Assembly (NCBI GenBank): GCA_003342815.1
Contig: PTEX01000302.1
Coordinates: 124,001 to 188,000 of the forward strand
Length of the DNA: 64,000 bases
Source: Eudromia elegans
Lineage: Eukaryota > Chordata > Aves > Tinamiformes > Tinamidae
Direction of reading: 5' to 3'
Below the pieces are notes generated by a model. It ran no database searches. It saw only the letters and a list, made by a program, of their open reading frames with translations, and was not told the origin of the DNA. Both the position numbers and the translations under genes were made by a program. Shown here piece after piece: positions 13,201-26,000 of this stretch (positions within the stretch are counted from its first letter, which is position 1; each line of letters opens with the position of its first letter).

Positions 13201-16179
13201 AACAAATTCGCAGTCTATCATCTGGTATAACTTGCAGTGAGAGTGAGCCCAGATTTTCTAATGATTTGGTAGAGATCTCTGCAAGAGACACTGACTGCAG
13301 CGTGACCCTTTCAAGAGCTCCAGGGGCTGGTGTCCTGAAATCTTCTGGCAGGCAGTGGCCTGCTAGGATGGCACAAAGCTTTTCATCAGCCTAGGGGGAC
13401 AAAAGAATGGTTGCCCCTTCCCTTTCTTGCTCTTCTTTCTTTTTATACTCCCCAAAGATGTGTTTACATACAAGGGATGGCTTTTTCAGCCTGCAGTATG
13501 GCCTATGCACATGGCCAGCACTCTCTTTGCATGCTGGAAGTTTCTTGCTTTCTCAAAGCAAAATGTTTCTGTTCCTCCCTTCATGCAGGTGTTCTGCTTA
13601 AATAGCCCAGTGTAGCCATGAATACAAAACATTTGTATTCACAGCACCAACTTCAGGGGAAAGGCTCATGGGGCTATCAAGGCATCTGAACACTGAGCAA
13701 AACACAAACACTCAACCTGTTTTAAACAAATAGTCTTTCTTGGTTTAAAGAAGCTTGAAGCACTGAGCTGCAGCCTGCTCTGAAAGGCCCTCTTCTGACA
13801 TGCTGAGCTGTGTTTTTCAGTGTAAGCAACCACGTCCTCCCTAGCAGCTAGAGTAATCAATAAACTGGATTTAGATTACTGAAAGTGCTGCTTTAAGTGG
13901 GTGATGGAGAAGGAGTGGATTTTTTTCCACAGCATTTGTAGCTTTTGAGTGTATTTTGCATATATAAAAAGGAATGAACTCATTCCAAACACCTTTGCAA
14001 TTCTTAGTGATACTTCAGAATCCTGTTTTCCATTGTAATGTTCAACTTGCTATCTGCCTCACCAAATACATCACTGCTGGCATATTTTGACATAATTTCT
14101 GGTCAGTCATATATAAATTTTCTAACTTCACTTGTACACCCTATAGTAGCACCTTAGCGCTTGTTCAGCTTCTCTTACTAAGTTACAATTACTCTTGAAA
14201 TCAAAGAAGTAGGTAGGTTGAAAAAAAGAAGTAGGTTTGGACTTTTTTTAGGCTGTTTCTTCTACTCATTGAGTAAAAGGTCGTTCTTTGAGCTCATGAG
14301 CTTCCAAAGTATACCCAGTGCCGACAGCTGAATAGGTGGACTCACCCTGTTGACTACTGGATATATGTATGTATATATATGTATAAAACACACCTATTAA
14401 AGCTAATGGATGGTTGAGGAGACCAAACTTTTTAAAAACATAATTTTATTTTTACTCTTAAAGATATCTTAAAAAAAAAAAGAATAGATTAGTTCTTTAT
14501 ATCAGAGAAATATCAGAGAAAATTGGTATTTGTGATCTCAAGTATAATTTTTTTAGAACCCAGTTAATATATATGCAACAGGCAGCTTTTTGTTGCTTTA
14601 ATGTTCTGTTAGGCTAGATTCTTTAAGGTATAGAATTTATCAGAGAAAAATTCATTGATAAAGTAGGGTACAAGTGCAGTACTTCACACATACTATTGCA
14701 AACAAAGTAGTTTGCATTGAGACGGAGCCTGTAATGTACACAGAAGTTCTTCAGATGTCAGCTGGGTGTTAGAGCCTGTGTTTTATGAGTACAGTACATT
14801 AATTGATAGATGTGTGATAGCAATCAAAATGTAAATAGAAATTGGTGTATATGAATGCCTATATAGTCTACTGTATAGATATATTGCACTTGCTTTTAGG
14901 AAGCTGGACTCAATTTCAAAGCATATCTTTAATTCATGAATTTTTAAAATGAATTCCATTTGTGGCTTAAAAATATGATGATTAAAAAAATTATGCTTTC
15001 TCTGAGTTGAATCGACTTCATAATTTCACATTATTCCTCTACTGGAAGCTGAACCAAAAGGGAATCCTTTCATTTTTTTCTAAAAGCGTTACTACCTTTC
15101 TAAATATAAAATAATATTCAGTTGACCAATTACTTTACACCTGACAGCTGCACCTTCAGTGGATTCTAATAAACCAAATTTGGGTTAAAAGCCATTTTTT
15201 ATTATTATTGTTGGTATATGCCTGACATATTTAGCAGACTATATGCTAAAGCATATATTTAATGTACTGTTTCTAGTTACGCATTTATGGGAGATACATG
15301 ATAGTCACAGTAGAATGAAACTTTTCAGCTGCTCTGCCTTTCACTAACTAGAGGGAAGGGGAGGTCTATCCACAAGGATGATTTTTACCCTTATCATTCT
15401 GTTAAGCATGTCCTATAGGTGTAATTCTTTTAGATTTAAAAAAATGAAGCCATTTGTAGCATTGTGGATGAATTTTCTCCTCCCCAGGTGACATGATAAT
15501 GGCAGTGTCTGTGGTGTGTGATGAAGGGCAGAGGCTTGCTTGTTCTTGCTGCGGTGCTAGTTTAAAACAACAGTCTCCACATGGGGATGAGCGAGTGGCC
15601 AATTCTCGTCTCTGATGGAAAGTTCTCCTGGGGATGGCTTTTATGTGATGACCTACAAACCTCCCATTCAGGAGGCAATTAGGTGACTATCTGGATTATG
15701 CCCTTTTATTCTAGGATAGCATTCAGTTAATAATCCATCTACTGCCATGAGAGGTGCATGCTGTTTCCCCTCGTTTGTGGCCTGTGTTATTCAAAACCAA
15801 GTATTTGCATTCAAACCAATGCATGAACCTTAAATACATTAAAGGTACTATGACTGCAGGCACATTTCTTTCACTTTTTGGAACCTGATTGACTGCTATC
15901 AAAATACTTACAAAATTATAAACTTATCTCAGAAGTCTTGTGGGAAAAGTTTAAATAACAAAATGTTTAATTATTTTGTAGCTAGGCATGCTGTTACTAA
16001 TGGTTGCTTTTAGCGATGGAGGCAATAAACTGTAAATCATACCAGGGTTTCCCATGGCAGAGCAAGCTGCAGTAGGAATCTGACAGTGGCCTTTGACCTC
16101 TCCAAGGAAGGCGTAGTGGGAAGTATGTGAGGACATTATGCTTGATTAGTCTCTCCCTGGTTTGCCTGGGTAGGAAGAT
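7211..16179. other. AT-rich non-coding DNA, no gene seen
   Basis: The stretch has many stop codons in all frames. Open frames up to about 126 codons (8,257-8,637, + strand) show no recognisable domain and no clustering. It includes short T-runs (8.21, 9.37, 11.43 kb), a TA/TG-rich patch near 14.36-14.39 kb, and a local inverted repeat whose 10-nt arms lie at 12,093-12,102 and 12,133-12,142. No CR1 or other transposon signature was recognised. Best read as intergenic or intronic. Confidence 0.7.
12093..12142. repeat. Short inverted repeat (10-nt arms)
   Basis: TGTTTGGTGT at 12,093-12,102 is the exact reverse complement of ACACCAAACA at 12,133-12,142, with a 30-base spacer. A second, overlapping complementary pair (CTCCAAT and ATTGGAG) lies nearby. 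The arms are too short to call a transposon or microRNA precursor, and chance is possible. Confidence 0.45.
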
Positions 16180-17050
16180 AATTGAACGCACAATGGACTT
16201 TGGAAATTGAAGGTTCTGAAATGCGCTTTGCAAACACATGCAATTTTAAATCTATAACGTGTCATCTATATCAGCAGTGGACATTGTCTTCATTACATAA
16301 ATACAATTCCTCTGCTAATACAGTGCAAATAGGGGTTAGGCAGCATCTGCAGCTATTGTAATCCACACTTCAAAGAGCAGTATCCATTTTACGTTCTTAA
16401 AGTTATGAGAATTAAATAGAAGCTTTAAACATAAGAACTGACTGGCCGGTTTCACATTCTCTAATTTGTTTCAATCAACACATAAAGTTGAATTTTAGCC
16501 ATTAAGTAATTTTATAAATAAAATTAGCACCATAGGTTATACTTGAGGACAGTTGGGGATTGAGGGGCAGGAGGAATTCGGTTTCGCTATTTTAATACAC
16601 TGCCTCTGTAAGCTGGGACCAAGACTATTATTCTGGATGTTTTCTGGTCTGTTGAGTCCTAATGTAGCTAATCTCCAACAGATAGTGCTGCCCAGGGTTC
16701 CTGTAAAACAATCATCTGCAAACATATTTATTAACCTTTGTTATTTATTTTTCTGCAAAGTGCAGGCCACCCTGCTGAACAGTCTACAGCATTTATTTAC
16801 AATGCTGACTCCTATTAGATATCATTAGGTACACAATAATTATAATAATTACATGCATTGCTTAGGCTACCCTGCTAAATAACAAGCACTTTTATTCAGA
16901 AGTCATAATTGCAGCATCTAGACTTAAAATGAAATCTAATTAGGTGTCAGTTCACCCTTTCACACATAATCTATATCCATTGTATAACTGTGAAATTTGT
17001 CCAGCAAGTTTAATTCATTTAGACTGAAAAGTACCATTTGTGTGGTCTGT
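16180..17050. promoter_or_regulatory. Candidate conserved non-coding element block
   Basis: This is about 870 bases of complex, mostly AT-rich sequence without simple repeats and with frequent homeodomain-type ATTA/TAAT cores, such as TAATTAGG near 16.94 kb and ATAATTATAATAATTACAT near 16.83 kb. No open frame has coding character. In vertebrate gene deserts this texture is typical of developmental enhancers under constraint. Conservation cannot be measured here, so the call rests on composition only. Nothing in the sequence identifies the target gene. Confidence 0.3.
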
Positions 17051-17590
17051 CAGGTAAAAGTTATAAAATAGTAAATAATTTGTTCAAACAGGCTGAACTG
17101 TTGCAATGTAACTTTAAGGGTTTGTTTGTTTTGTTAAGGGGATAAATGCTTTTTCATGAGCATGTTTCAGTGGTAAGTTCATTGTAATCCAGATTGAAAG
17201 AGCTGCATTAAAGAACTTAATAACTCTGTAACTGGATAGCAGGATATAACCTTAAAATTAACTCTTCCAAGTTTTGCAGATTTGAATCTGATCTTAATGC
17301 TAAGCTATAGTCATCTTTGCGTGAAATTAAGGAAGCCTGCAATCTTAGGGCAAGGAAAGATGGAAGGACAAATTTATGAAGTGAAGGAAGTGTGGACGTG
17401 AACTAATCTTTAGAACTACATGATGATTCATTTACTAAACCTAGTTTCTTTCTAATGAAAGAGTTAGGAATTTGCTCATACATTGTCAACATTAAGCTCT
17501 TTCCCTGGCACATGACCCTATCTGCACATCCATCTAATCTTTTTTGCAGGCCAGTAGCTGTCACTGTCCTTATTCAACCTGTGACCATGG

Positions 17591-17593
<3 letters not shown>

Positions 17594-17622
<29 letters not shown>

Positions 17623-17735
17623 GTAAAGAGTATTATATTGTGCATGTTATACACAAAAATTAAATTAAAATGCCAGTATTTCCAATTTTTTTTTTTTTTT
17701 TTTTTTTTTTTAGTAAAGAGTATTATATTCTGCAT
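17594..17735. repeat. Tandem duplication with long T-tracts (90-bp period)
   Basis: A run of 28 T (17,594-17,621) and a run of 26 T (17,686-17,711) are each followed by the same 18 bases, AGTAAAGAGTATTATATT, and then by TGCAT. The copies are 90 bases apart. The near-identity of both the tract and its flank shows a recent local duplication. On the minus strand each copy reads as a short unique sequence ending in an A-tail, but no source gene or SINE was recognised. Confidence 0.75.
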
Positions 17736-18194
17736 AAAGAGTCAAATAAACTGATTGCAGTGCAAGTTTTAAACCTTACGTGCACCCAAGAGGGTGAGCA
17801 GAGTGGACTGGTGAAGGGGATAAACATAAGGAGCAGATTTAGCTCAGAACATTTAATGGGTTAGAAACAGCGTGGATCAGGATGGTCAACAGATTGTTGG
17901 ATTTTATTTTTTTTTTTCCCTCAGGGATTTTGGTGAAGGGGGCAGGTTCTTTAAAAAAGACTGTAAATGAACCTGCTTGAGTATTCATAGTAAGGTGTTC
18001 AGTGCAGACTTTTGGTCAGGTAGTTTAAATGTGACTGGCAACAGTAATTAGTGCAGTAAAAGCTGTATGTTTGGAAAAGTTGGACTAAATGGAGCATTAG
18101 GAGATGGTCCCCTGTGTAGGAAGGGGGGGTAGGTATGGTCTTACTAATCTTCCCACTCTTATGAACCTGCTGCAACATAAAGCCCCATATGAAT

Positions 18195-18263
18195 GTACAT
18201 ACAAACATACACACACACGTATATATATATCTATACATATATACATGCATATATATATGTGTG
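18195..18263. repeat. Compound TA/CA microsatellite
   Basis: This is a run of imperfect ACATACAAAC, CACACAC and TATATATAT units. The short open frames through it encode only tyrosine, isoleucine, threonine and histidine repeats and are not genes. Confidence 0.85.
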
Positions 18264-20676
18264 CTCCTTGAGAGATTGCCTTGTACAGTTTTCAGTTGGC
18301 ATTTTAAAGCCTTTCGCCTTGGAGTACCCCAGAAACGACAACATCCACCTTTGTGTACACTACCCGCCTCCGTGCTCCAGCTGGCCTGTCAGTTCTGCCG
18401 CCCTTTAGTGATTCTGAGCATGCTCGGGCCTTTAATGCTGTGTATATCCACAGGCATTTCATTTATCTCTGGCATACTGATCGAGACATATTCATCTAGG
18501 AAAAGATGGGTGACAAGTATTGACAGCCACAAGATATTAGAAAGGGTGCAAACCTGCTTCAGGAGCCTTGGAATAGTTAACTAATGAAGTTTGTATTCCT
18601 TGAAACTTCAGCTTGTATTTACTATGCAATGCAATGCTCTGCAGTGATACATTTGTTTTCGTAACACAAGAAATACTTTTTTTTTTCCTAGCTTCCAGAC
18701 TGATGAATCGGGGGTTACATGCATTTTCAAATTTGGAAGTTGTGTCTGTCTAGTCTAGTGCTGACTACAGCTCTTCTCTGAATAGAAGCTTGGACTAACT
18801 TGGACCTCCAGTGTTTCCTTCCAAGCAAAAAATAATTCCTGTAAATTAACTTGAAAGCTTTAAACCTGCACACAGCTGTTTCAGCATTCAAATATACCTT
18901 AGATTTTACATAATAAAATATTATTTTGGTACTGAAATTTGAAGAGAGACCTAAATTTTGGCCGTAAAGTGTCAGAATGACAGTATCTTGATGTTAAGAA
19001 GTTAGAAAAATCTAGAGTAATACTTTAACTTTTGCTGGTTTTTTACTCCAGTGCTGGCTTTTGTTGCTTGTGTTTTGTGGTTGCTTCTCGCTTGTTTGCT
19101 TGGTTTGGGAATCCCAGTCAAGGGAGGAACAAGTCTACATTGATTTCAAAACTGCAAAGGGAGATCCTTGACAAAAGGGAAAGGGTCTAGAGAGAAATAT
19201 GCTTGAAACAGGCAATATCATGTTATATGTTCAGTCTGAAATTACATTTTAATGAATGTGCTTGTCAGCAGAGAAACTGATTAAGTGTCATTTGTACATT
19301 ATTGTGCAATATTGAGTACACAGGTAAGCAGTTCTGAATTTCTCTTAATTAAGGATTGTAATTGCTTGTTAATAATAAATTTCACCATACCTGTTACTGA
19401 ATCCTAGTGGTAAGACTTGCATGGTTGCGAAATTACAACATCTTGCTGATAACAACTTATTTAGGAAAATGTGAATGGGTGAGGAGGAGACGGTATCAAT
19501 TTATTTTTACTGTTCTGCTTGTTTCAGTGGCACTCATGATTTGGAAATGTTTTTCTCATTTAGATGATGATCAAGGTTATTGTAGACAAATTTTATGATA
19601 GAAATTCATAAGTGTCTTCTATTAAAAAAAAGTAGATGGTCAAGCACATGATAAAAATATGTATTGGAAACAAACATATTATCAGAATTAGAAATTTAAA
19701 TACTTTGTTACATAGTAATGATACTACTAATAAAGATCTAAATTAGATAAGAATTTTCTGGTGATGAGAATTTTACTGTTTACATAAGAGAAGCTTAGGT
19801 TTTTTTTATGTATCTGCACTGAGGAAAAGATTTGATAAGAGAATCTTCAACAAATTCAGTGTCTGGAATTTGAAATTAGACAAGCACAGGTAATGGAAAA
19901 TGCAGATTTTGTGAGTTTTTTAGCACTGTACATACTGAGAGCAGAATATGAATATTTTCTAAAATATTCAACTCCTGGTTCAACTCCCACTAAGGGCATT
20001 CCCCGGGCTCTGACCTCTGCTGTGCTGTGTTTTCACTNGGGCTATATGCTAAGGCTGTGCATTTGTGTTCAAGAGAAGCAAAGAAGAGAACTGGAAATAC
20101 AGTTTGTTCAGTGGAGAGGCATCACACTTGCAGGCCACATTTTCTAAGGTGCCTCAGTACCTTTTTTGCAAGGGTAACTGTGCCATTAGCTTGATGGAAG
20201 GGTCTGTGGAGCTTCACTGACTTCAGCATGAGCTCTTGCGGACTCAAGGAGGCAACTGGAAGGATCTAGGAGCAGTGTCTGTGGTTGCAGATGACAATGC
20301 TTGGTAGTCCTACATTGTTATTAGAAAAGTCTTTGCATGGACAAATCCATACAATTTTATTATTTAGAGTTATTACAAATTTATTGAAATAGATACCCTT
20401 TTCATTCCTCCTACATTCAATTATCTTGTCCNTTGACATTTTCATCTCTGAATCTTTTCTTGGCTTAACTTGTCTTTTCTGTCTTTTCTGTATGGTTTAA
20501 GACTCACAGGTAGTTCACAGAGCATAGTCAACCCGATATAGCTGGCAGTGCTATAATCATTGTGAGAGGCTGCTGATTCAGCAGGAGGTAGTTACAAAAG
20601 CACTTAGGAGGAAAAGCACAGTGTTAGGCAATGCTGTCTAAAACATGGAAAAGGAAGGATTGAAACAACTTAGTTT

Positions 20677-20694
20677 AAAAAAAAAAAAAAAAAA
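20677..20694. repeat. A-homopolymer (18 bases) followed by GAGAGA
   Basis: An uninterrupted run of 18 A is followed by GAGAGA. There is no upstream sequence I recognise as a retroposed gene or SINE, so it is listed as a simple repeat. Confidence 0.85.
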
Positions 20695-21730
20695 GAGAGA
20701 TAGTTTGACACTAGTTTTCCTTGAAATAAGGCCAGAATTGGGTCCAACATCTGGCTAGTAAAGGTGTCACTAAGGCTAAAATGTAAAACGAAGGAGGTGA
20801 AACACCCTTGGGAGAGAATTTTCATTCCTTTCACAACCAGCATAAATTCAGATGACTTTTCTACAACTAAATTCCATGGCANTTCTTAGTAGAAAAAATG
20901 TCTGAGTAAATCACAGCTATACCCTCCTGCATGCACAAAAGGAACACTGCTGTCACCTTCCCTGTCACTAACCACATTTTGGTAGTCTTGGCACTACGTA
21001 CTGTGCTGCTTGGCTGGAGGCAGGCAGCAGGGCCAGGACGTAGCGCTTGGAGCCGTGTGCTGCCCAAGCAGCCTCTGTGCACTTCCTCTGACAAATGCTG
21101 AACAGGGAAGAAACTGATTTTGGGAGTATTTTGATATATTGTGTCTATATTATGAAACTCTGACCATGGCAGCTATCTGTATCAAAATAATTCAGTTTTA
21201 ATAAAGGAAAGTAGGGGATAAACTGTCTGGGGACTGTAAAATGTCATTAACAGGACATCAGTAAATACATGATAAGCCTGTGAGCTTGGAGAGGGAGCAT
21301 TCTCCCTTTCATCTTGTTTCTGTGCCATTGTCTCTGCAAAAGATTTGGCACTTCAGTTTTAAAGTGAGACTGTTTGTAAATATATATGTTAGGAGTAGAA
21401 ATCCAATGAGAGTGTTTTCAGAAATCTACATTTTTTTCTGTATTCATGTGTTAAATCAACCTAAGGTTTTACGTTCACTTGATTACAGGGAGTAACATGA
21501 ATACTGGAGCAGATTCTGTTGCAAGGAGCTTTGCCCTCATTTTTAACAGTAGGATCATCTTGGAGTGAATAACTTGTAGCCCCTTATTCTGTATTTCCCC
21601 AGAGCTGCATCAATCCAAGGAACTTATTTTGAACTATGTCTGGAATTCATTGAGTACGTTTTTGAATCCTCCTTCACTGAATGTTTTTATCCTTTTACAG
21701 AATGCATATTGATGGCGTAGAGAATGACTC

Positions 21731-21757
21731 TTTTTTTTTTTTTTTTTTTTTTTTTTT
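21731..21757. repeat. T-homopolymer (27 bases)
   Basis: An uninterrupted run of 27 T. No recognisable retroposon body lies beside it on either strand. Confidence 0.85.
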
Positions 21758-22283
21758 CCTCCCCACAAGTACAGTTAAAATGCTTGCATTAAACATTAAA
21801 AAGGGAGAAGGAAACAAGAGTCCAACTGGCTTAAAACCGAGAAATAATACCATCACCACTATACTCCATTATATAAGATACTGTAGAGTATGGTCAAAAA
21901 GACAAAATGAGTCTGATTTTAAGGAACTGTCCCTGACATTTGCCACCAATGTATTTCCTGTTAGTGGAGTACATACCTTGCTCACAGCATTCGTAGGATC
22001 ACTATATTTAGATATATTTCGTTTAGTAGAGTAATTGTGGAAGAGTACTCTAGTTACTAACTATATACTAGGGAGATGGTGATACTAGACTACAATGATA
22101 AAATATCTAGTTTTATTTTCTGTCCAGCTCTCAAAATGTTAAGAGTATAAGCAACTTGCACTGAAATGTAGTTGCTGTATTACTAAATACAGTCACAAAG
22201 ATCATACTTGGTTTAAAAAAAGAAAAAAAAAGGCAAAAAATTGATAATTCTACTCTTGCTTATGTCATTAACTAAAAATGGCC

Positions 22284-22309
22284 TTTTTTTTTTTTTTTTT
22301 TTTTTTTTT
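22284..22309. repeat. T-homopolymer (26 bases)
   Basis: An uninterrupted run of 26 T followed by AGTATGC. The AGTA immediately after the tract is shared with the tracts at 17.6 kb, but the similarity ends there. Confidence 0.85.
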
Positions 22310-22779
22310 AGTATGCTGTGACTGTAGGTGGTGAATGGTGCCTTCAGAAACTCAGGCACTGTGCAAATCCATCTTTTTTTGCAAGCTAGATGCCTGAGAT
22401 CTTAGGCTTACAAACATTTTTGAAGTTGATGTAAATCATCCCGTGGGAGATATTCTGAGATATATGTTCCTCATTTAAAACCCCTCGTGATCCCCAAACC
22501 ACCCGTGTTTTAGGATTGAACAATTACAGCAGTTGGGAAATCTGATGCTTTTTCTCTTTTAAAGGTATGTAACTGATCGGTATCATTGTTTCCCACAACA
22601 GTGACTCAGAGCAGATGAAATATATCCCCGTTTGCTTCTCTCTTCTACGCATACAGCATGTCAGTCCTCGAGATATCACAATATTTACAAGCTCTTCTTC
22701 TGTTAAGTGGACCATGCTGCCACATAGTGGAAGTCTGATACACTCTGTCTTCATTGTATTAAGTTGCGCAAATCTAAGC

Positions 22780-23080
22780 ATGAAATAATGGGGTTTGTTC
22801 ATTTCTGTAATAATTAACAGCGCATTTACACTCCGAGCATATCACTGTTGATGTTTACTATTTGATCAAGTATGATGGATGCCTTGTGGTTGCAAATTCA
22901 GATTAGCATAATTTCATCACCAAGGGACCCATGAAAAGGTTCAATTATAGAGCAATCTCATTAATACCGGGGCTTGTTAAACTAATAGAAATAGACATCC
23001 CAGCAGCTCTGATATGTATGCATGTGCTTGGAATATAATTAATGGAAAAGTAGCCCATACCTGAAACAAGCTTGAATGAT
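22780..23080. promoter_or_regulatory. Candidate conserved non-coding element
   Basis: About 300 bases of complex sequence with AATAATTAAC, CTCATTAATACC and ATAATTAATGG cores and no simple repeats or open frame. It sits just after the T-rich cluster and contrasts with it in texture. It resembles developmental enhancer cores of gene deserts. This is inference from composition only. Confidence 0.3.
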
Positions 23081-26000
23081 ATGATTATGTGATGTACTGG
23101 AGTGTTTGAGATAAATGCTGTTATACTGCAGAGAATGTTTTCATAGAATTGCTCAGAGAAAAATTGTCAGCAAAAATCTAGACAAGCTTTCTTGCAAAAT
23201 GTTAACGAAATATTGATCTTCCCTATGTGAGTGGTATATATTATCTGTTTTTACCTGCAGACAAAAACCTGTTTAGCTTATGCTTTCCATTTATAAGGGT
23301 AGGTGGAGAAACATCCCCTATCTCTTTAGCTTGGTTTGTGAGCAGACATTTTTCAGTACTTCAAATGTGAGAATTCACCTCCAAACAAAATCTGTAAGTT
23401 TGTAAAAATCCTATTTGTTGTAGCTGTGAATGTGGGTGCACAGCCAGCTCTTTCTTTGGGAAAACACAATTCAAATTTTCCAGAATGAGGAATACAGAAC
23501 TAGGGTAACTGGCACCTGTCCTTCATGCACAACAGGAAGAAGTTTGCAACAATCTTATGCAGGTTTTCTAGTGACAGACAAAACCTTTCCCTCAGTTTCT
23601 CACCAATTAACAGAGAAATATTGAAACTGTTTGGGAAACTATTCTAAAGTTATTTTTTTCTGTGTCAGGGCAACTTGAGGTCTTATGCAATTTTTCATGA
23701 CAAAATAAGTTTGTATGATGATTGTTGTGTTACTATATACTTATAAATATACTTGATTTACACCCTGTGATATATCACCAAATACATGAGAATGGGAATG
23801 TTGAAGTAATGTTCTGATGAAAAGCTTCACTGATGGTAATAATACCTGTCGTCACAGGAGAGTGCACTAAAAGCTGGATGTCTGATCTCAGGAGCTCTGT
23901 GCTCCCAAGGCCTCCCTTTCTATGCAGTGCTCCTTGTAGTATGGAAGGACAAGTCCATCACTTTCATGCTGCTCTTTGTCAGCAGCAGATTGGGACATTT
24001 GCGGTAGGAAAGGAAGTTCAGACTAATTGGGACAGATTAGATGTAAATTACCATCATTTTTGTGATGTCATGTTAGATGAAGCAGACTCCTCATCCTCTA
24101 AACTGTCAGAGACTTGGTACCAGTGAAGGACAGTTGAGACTAGTTATCTTTTGCTCCAATGTAGATGATGTCCAAGTGAGCAAGTTTTTCTTTGAGAACT
24201 GGCTACAGACTTGTGTGTTCAGGAAGACTTGTTCAGAATTCATTAAAGTGTAAACTCCTTAGTTCCATCCAAAGAAGCGCCATGAGGCCATTCTTATTTG
24301 ACTTAGCTTATACTGCTTAATAAAAGGTTAAAAAAAAAAAAGAGTGTAGATCTCCTTAATAAAAGGTTAAAAAAAAAAAAAAAAAAAAAGAGAGAGAGAA
24401 AGAAAAGCTACTCTCAAGAAGGAATAAGAGTTTCATGCATCTAAGAAAGCTTTCTCTTTCAGGCAAAGCCTTGTAACATAAGAGCATTGGCTCTCAAAGG
24501 CAGAAAAACTTCCAGATTTTGACACAATCCTTTCCATTATTTCTGCAGTCCAAATGGCTTCTGTTCAGTCTTTCTAGAAAGCCAAAGCTGCTTTTTGACC
24601 AAGAGAACCATGACTAAATGTCATTTAACTTGAAGCTAAGTGAAAAGCAGTGTTGGATAAACATCATGAACACAAGGCTGTGAGCTCTGCCACTGTTCTT
24701 CATGTGTGCCATGTAAAGCTATGTTCTTTATTTTCCCTATATTCCAGTTAGGCTGATCATTAAGGTCATTATGCTGATGCCTTTGCTTATGAAATGTAGT
24801 GGTTTGTGCACTATTTAAAACAACAACTGCAGAAAAATGTTCAAGAAAAGGATATGCAAGTTTAGGAATAATCACTTTTTAACAGGCATGATTTCTTTGT
24901 AGACTGCAGTAGGACTGACTGTTTTCAATGGGATTTTTTCTTCACTGACTTAAATTAGCTGTGCATCATGTACTTTGTATGCTACTCAATGTTCCTAGGG
25001 TCGTGTTCTTATTTAGTTAGCAGTTGTAAAAATCCTACATGTCTGTAGAATGTTGTAGAAATGGTAAAAATGTAGCAGAGAATGGAAATAAGTATTGTAA
25101 GCACGGACGACGTCTGAGGCAAGAACTTTTTGGCAACCATAACTAGCTCCAGTAAAATGGGTCCTGTTCAGAATACAATAACGCTCTAACAATTCATTGT
25201 TGAATTCCTCATTTCCTTCCTAGATCTAATTTTTGTTCAAATTAATTTTTATGCTGATGTGTATATGCTCTGATTCCGTCACACAATCTTATTAAATCTA
25301 CAATGCTGCATTTTTTATCACTTCTGCTATTTGATTTTTCTGCAATTTTAAGCAAAATAACACAATTCCAAAAATACTTGAAAGCTGATGAATGACTCAT
25401 ACTGTAGTTCATTGAACACCATAAAATATTCAGTGACTCAGTCCTAGCCTAAACCAAGGGTCCAAAAATGACACTATTGTTTGCAATACAGAAGTACAAA
25501 AACCAAAGACTTCTATATCAGGTATTAGGAGCTATTTCTGCTTTTGTAGTTGTCACCTGTCAAAATTCCAGCTAATCCCTATGTGGATTTTTAAAACAGT
25601 GCAATGGAACCTAATATTTTTATAATAAGAAACAGTCTGTTTGCTAGATTAATTTCAATTTGTAATGTTGATTAGTTTTGTGCAAGGATGTAGTGATCTG
25701 GAGTGAAGGAAAATATGACACTGGAACACTGGAAATGGCTTCCAAAACATTAAACAGTTGTGATATATTGTTCTTCTACTTAGAATTACAATATCAGTCT
25801 AGCTCACTTTCTGAATGATTCAGCTTTTATGGTATGTGCATCAAAACCTTTCTTTCTGTAGGGCAAACTGATTCCTGGATATTCGCACCTTTCTCTTTGC
25901 TTAATCTTTGCATAATAGCATCATGCACATTGGTACCAATTTCTTTTCATACAAAGATGCCTTCCTCCCCGCCACTTTCTCTCCACTCTTACCAAATAAG

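Larger units (their letters stand above)
17051..22779. other. Non-coding stretch rich in A/T homopolymers
   Basis: No gene was recognised. The stretch contains T-runs of 28 and 26 bases in a duplicated unit (17.59-17.73 kb), a TA/CA microsatellite (18.20-18.26 kb), an A-run of 18 (20,677-20,694), and T-runs of 27 (21,731-21,757) and 26 (22,284-22,309). Open frames here that look long are partly built from poly-phenylalanine encoded by T-runs and are artefacts. The remaining sequence is ordinary AT-rich intergenic or intronic DNA. Confidence 0.7.

Noticed and set aside
14882-14895. TATTGCACTTG, matching the start of the miR-92 family
   Set aside because: Only about eleven bases agree, there is no hairpin around it, and the rest of the mature sequence does not match.
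17455-17864. Open frames of 64-99 codons through the T-tracts
   Set aside because: Their length comes from poly-phenylalanine encoded by homopolymers, with no recognisable protein content.
18189-18584. 131-codon frame starting in the TA/CA microsatellite
   Set aside because: The first part is a translated simple repeat and the remainder has no domain or splice support.
23125-23160. TTTTCATAGAATTGCTC as a possible inverted CR1 3' end
   Set aside because: Only the short ATAGAAT piece agrees; the rest of the CR1 tail and the terminal octamer repeats are missing.
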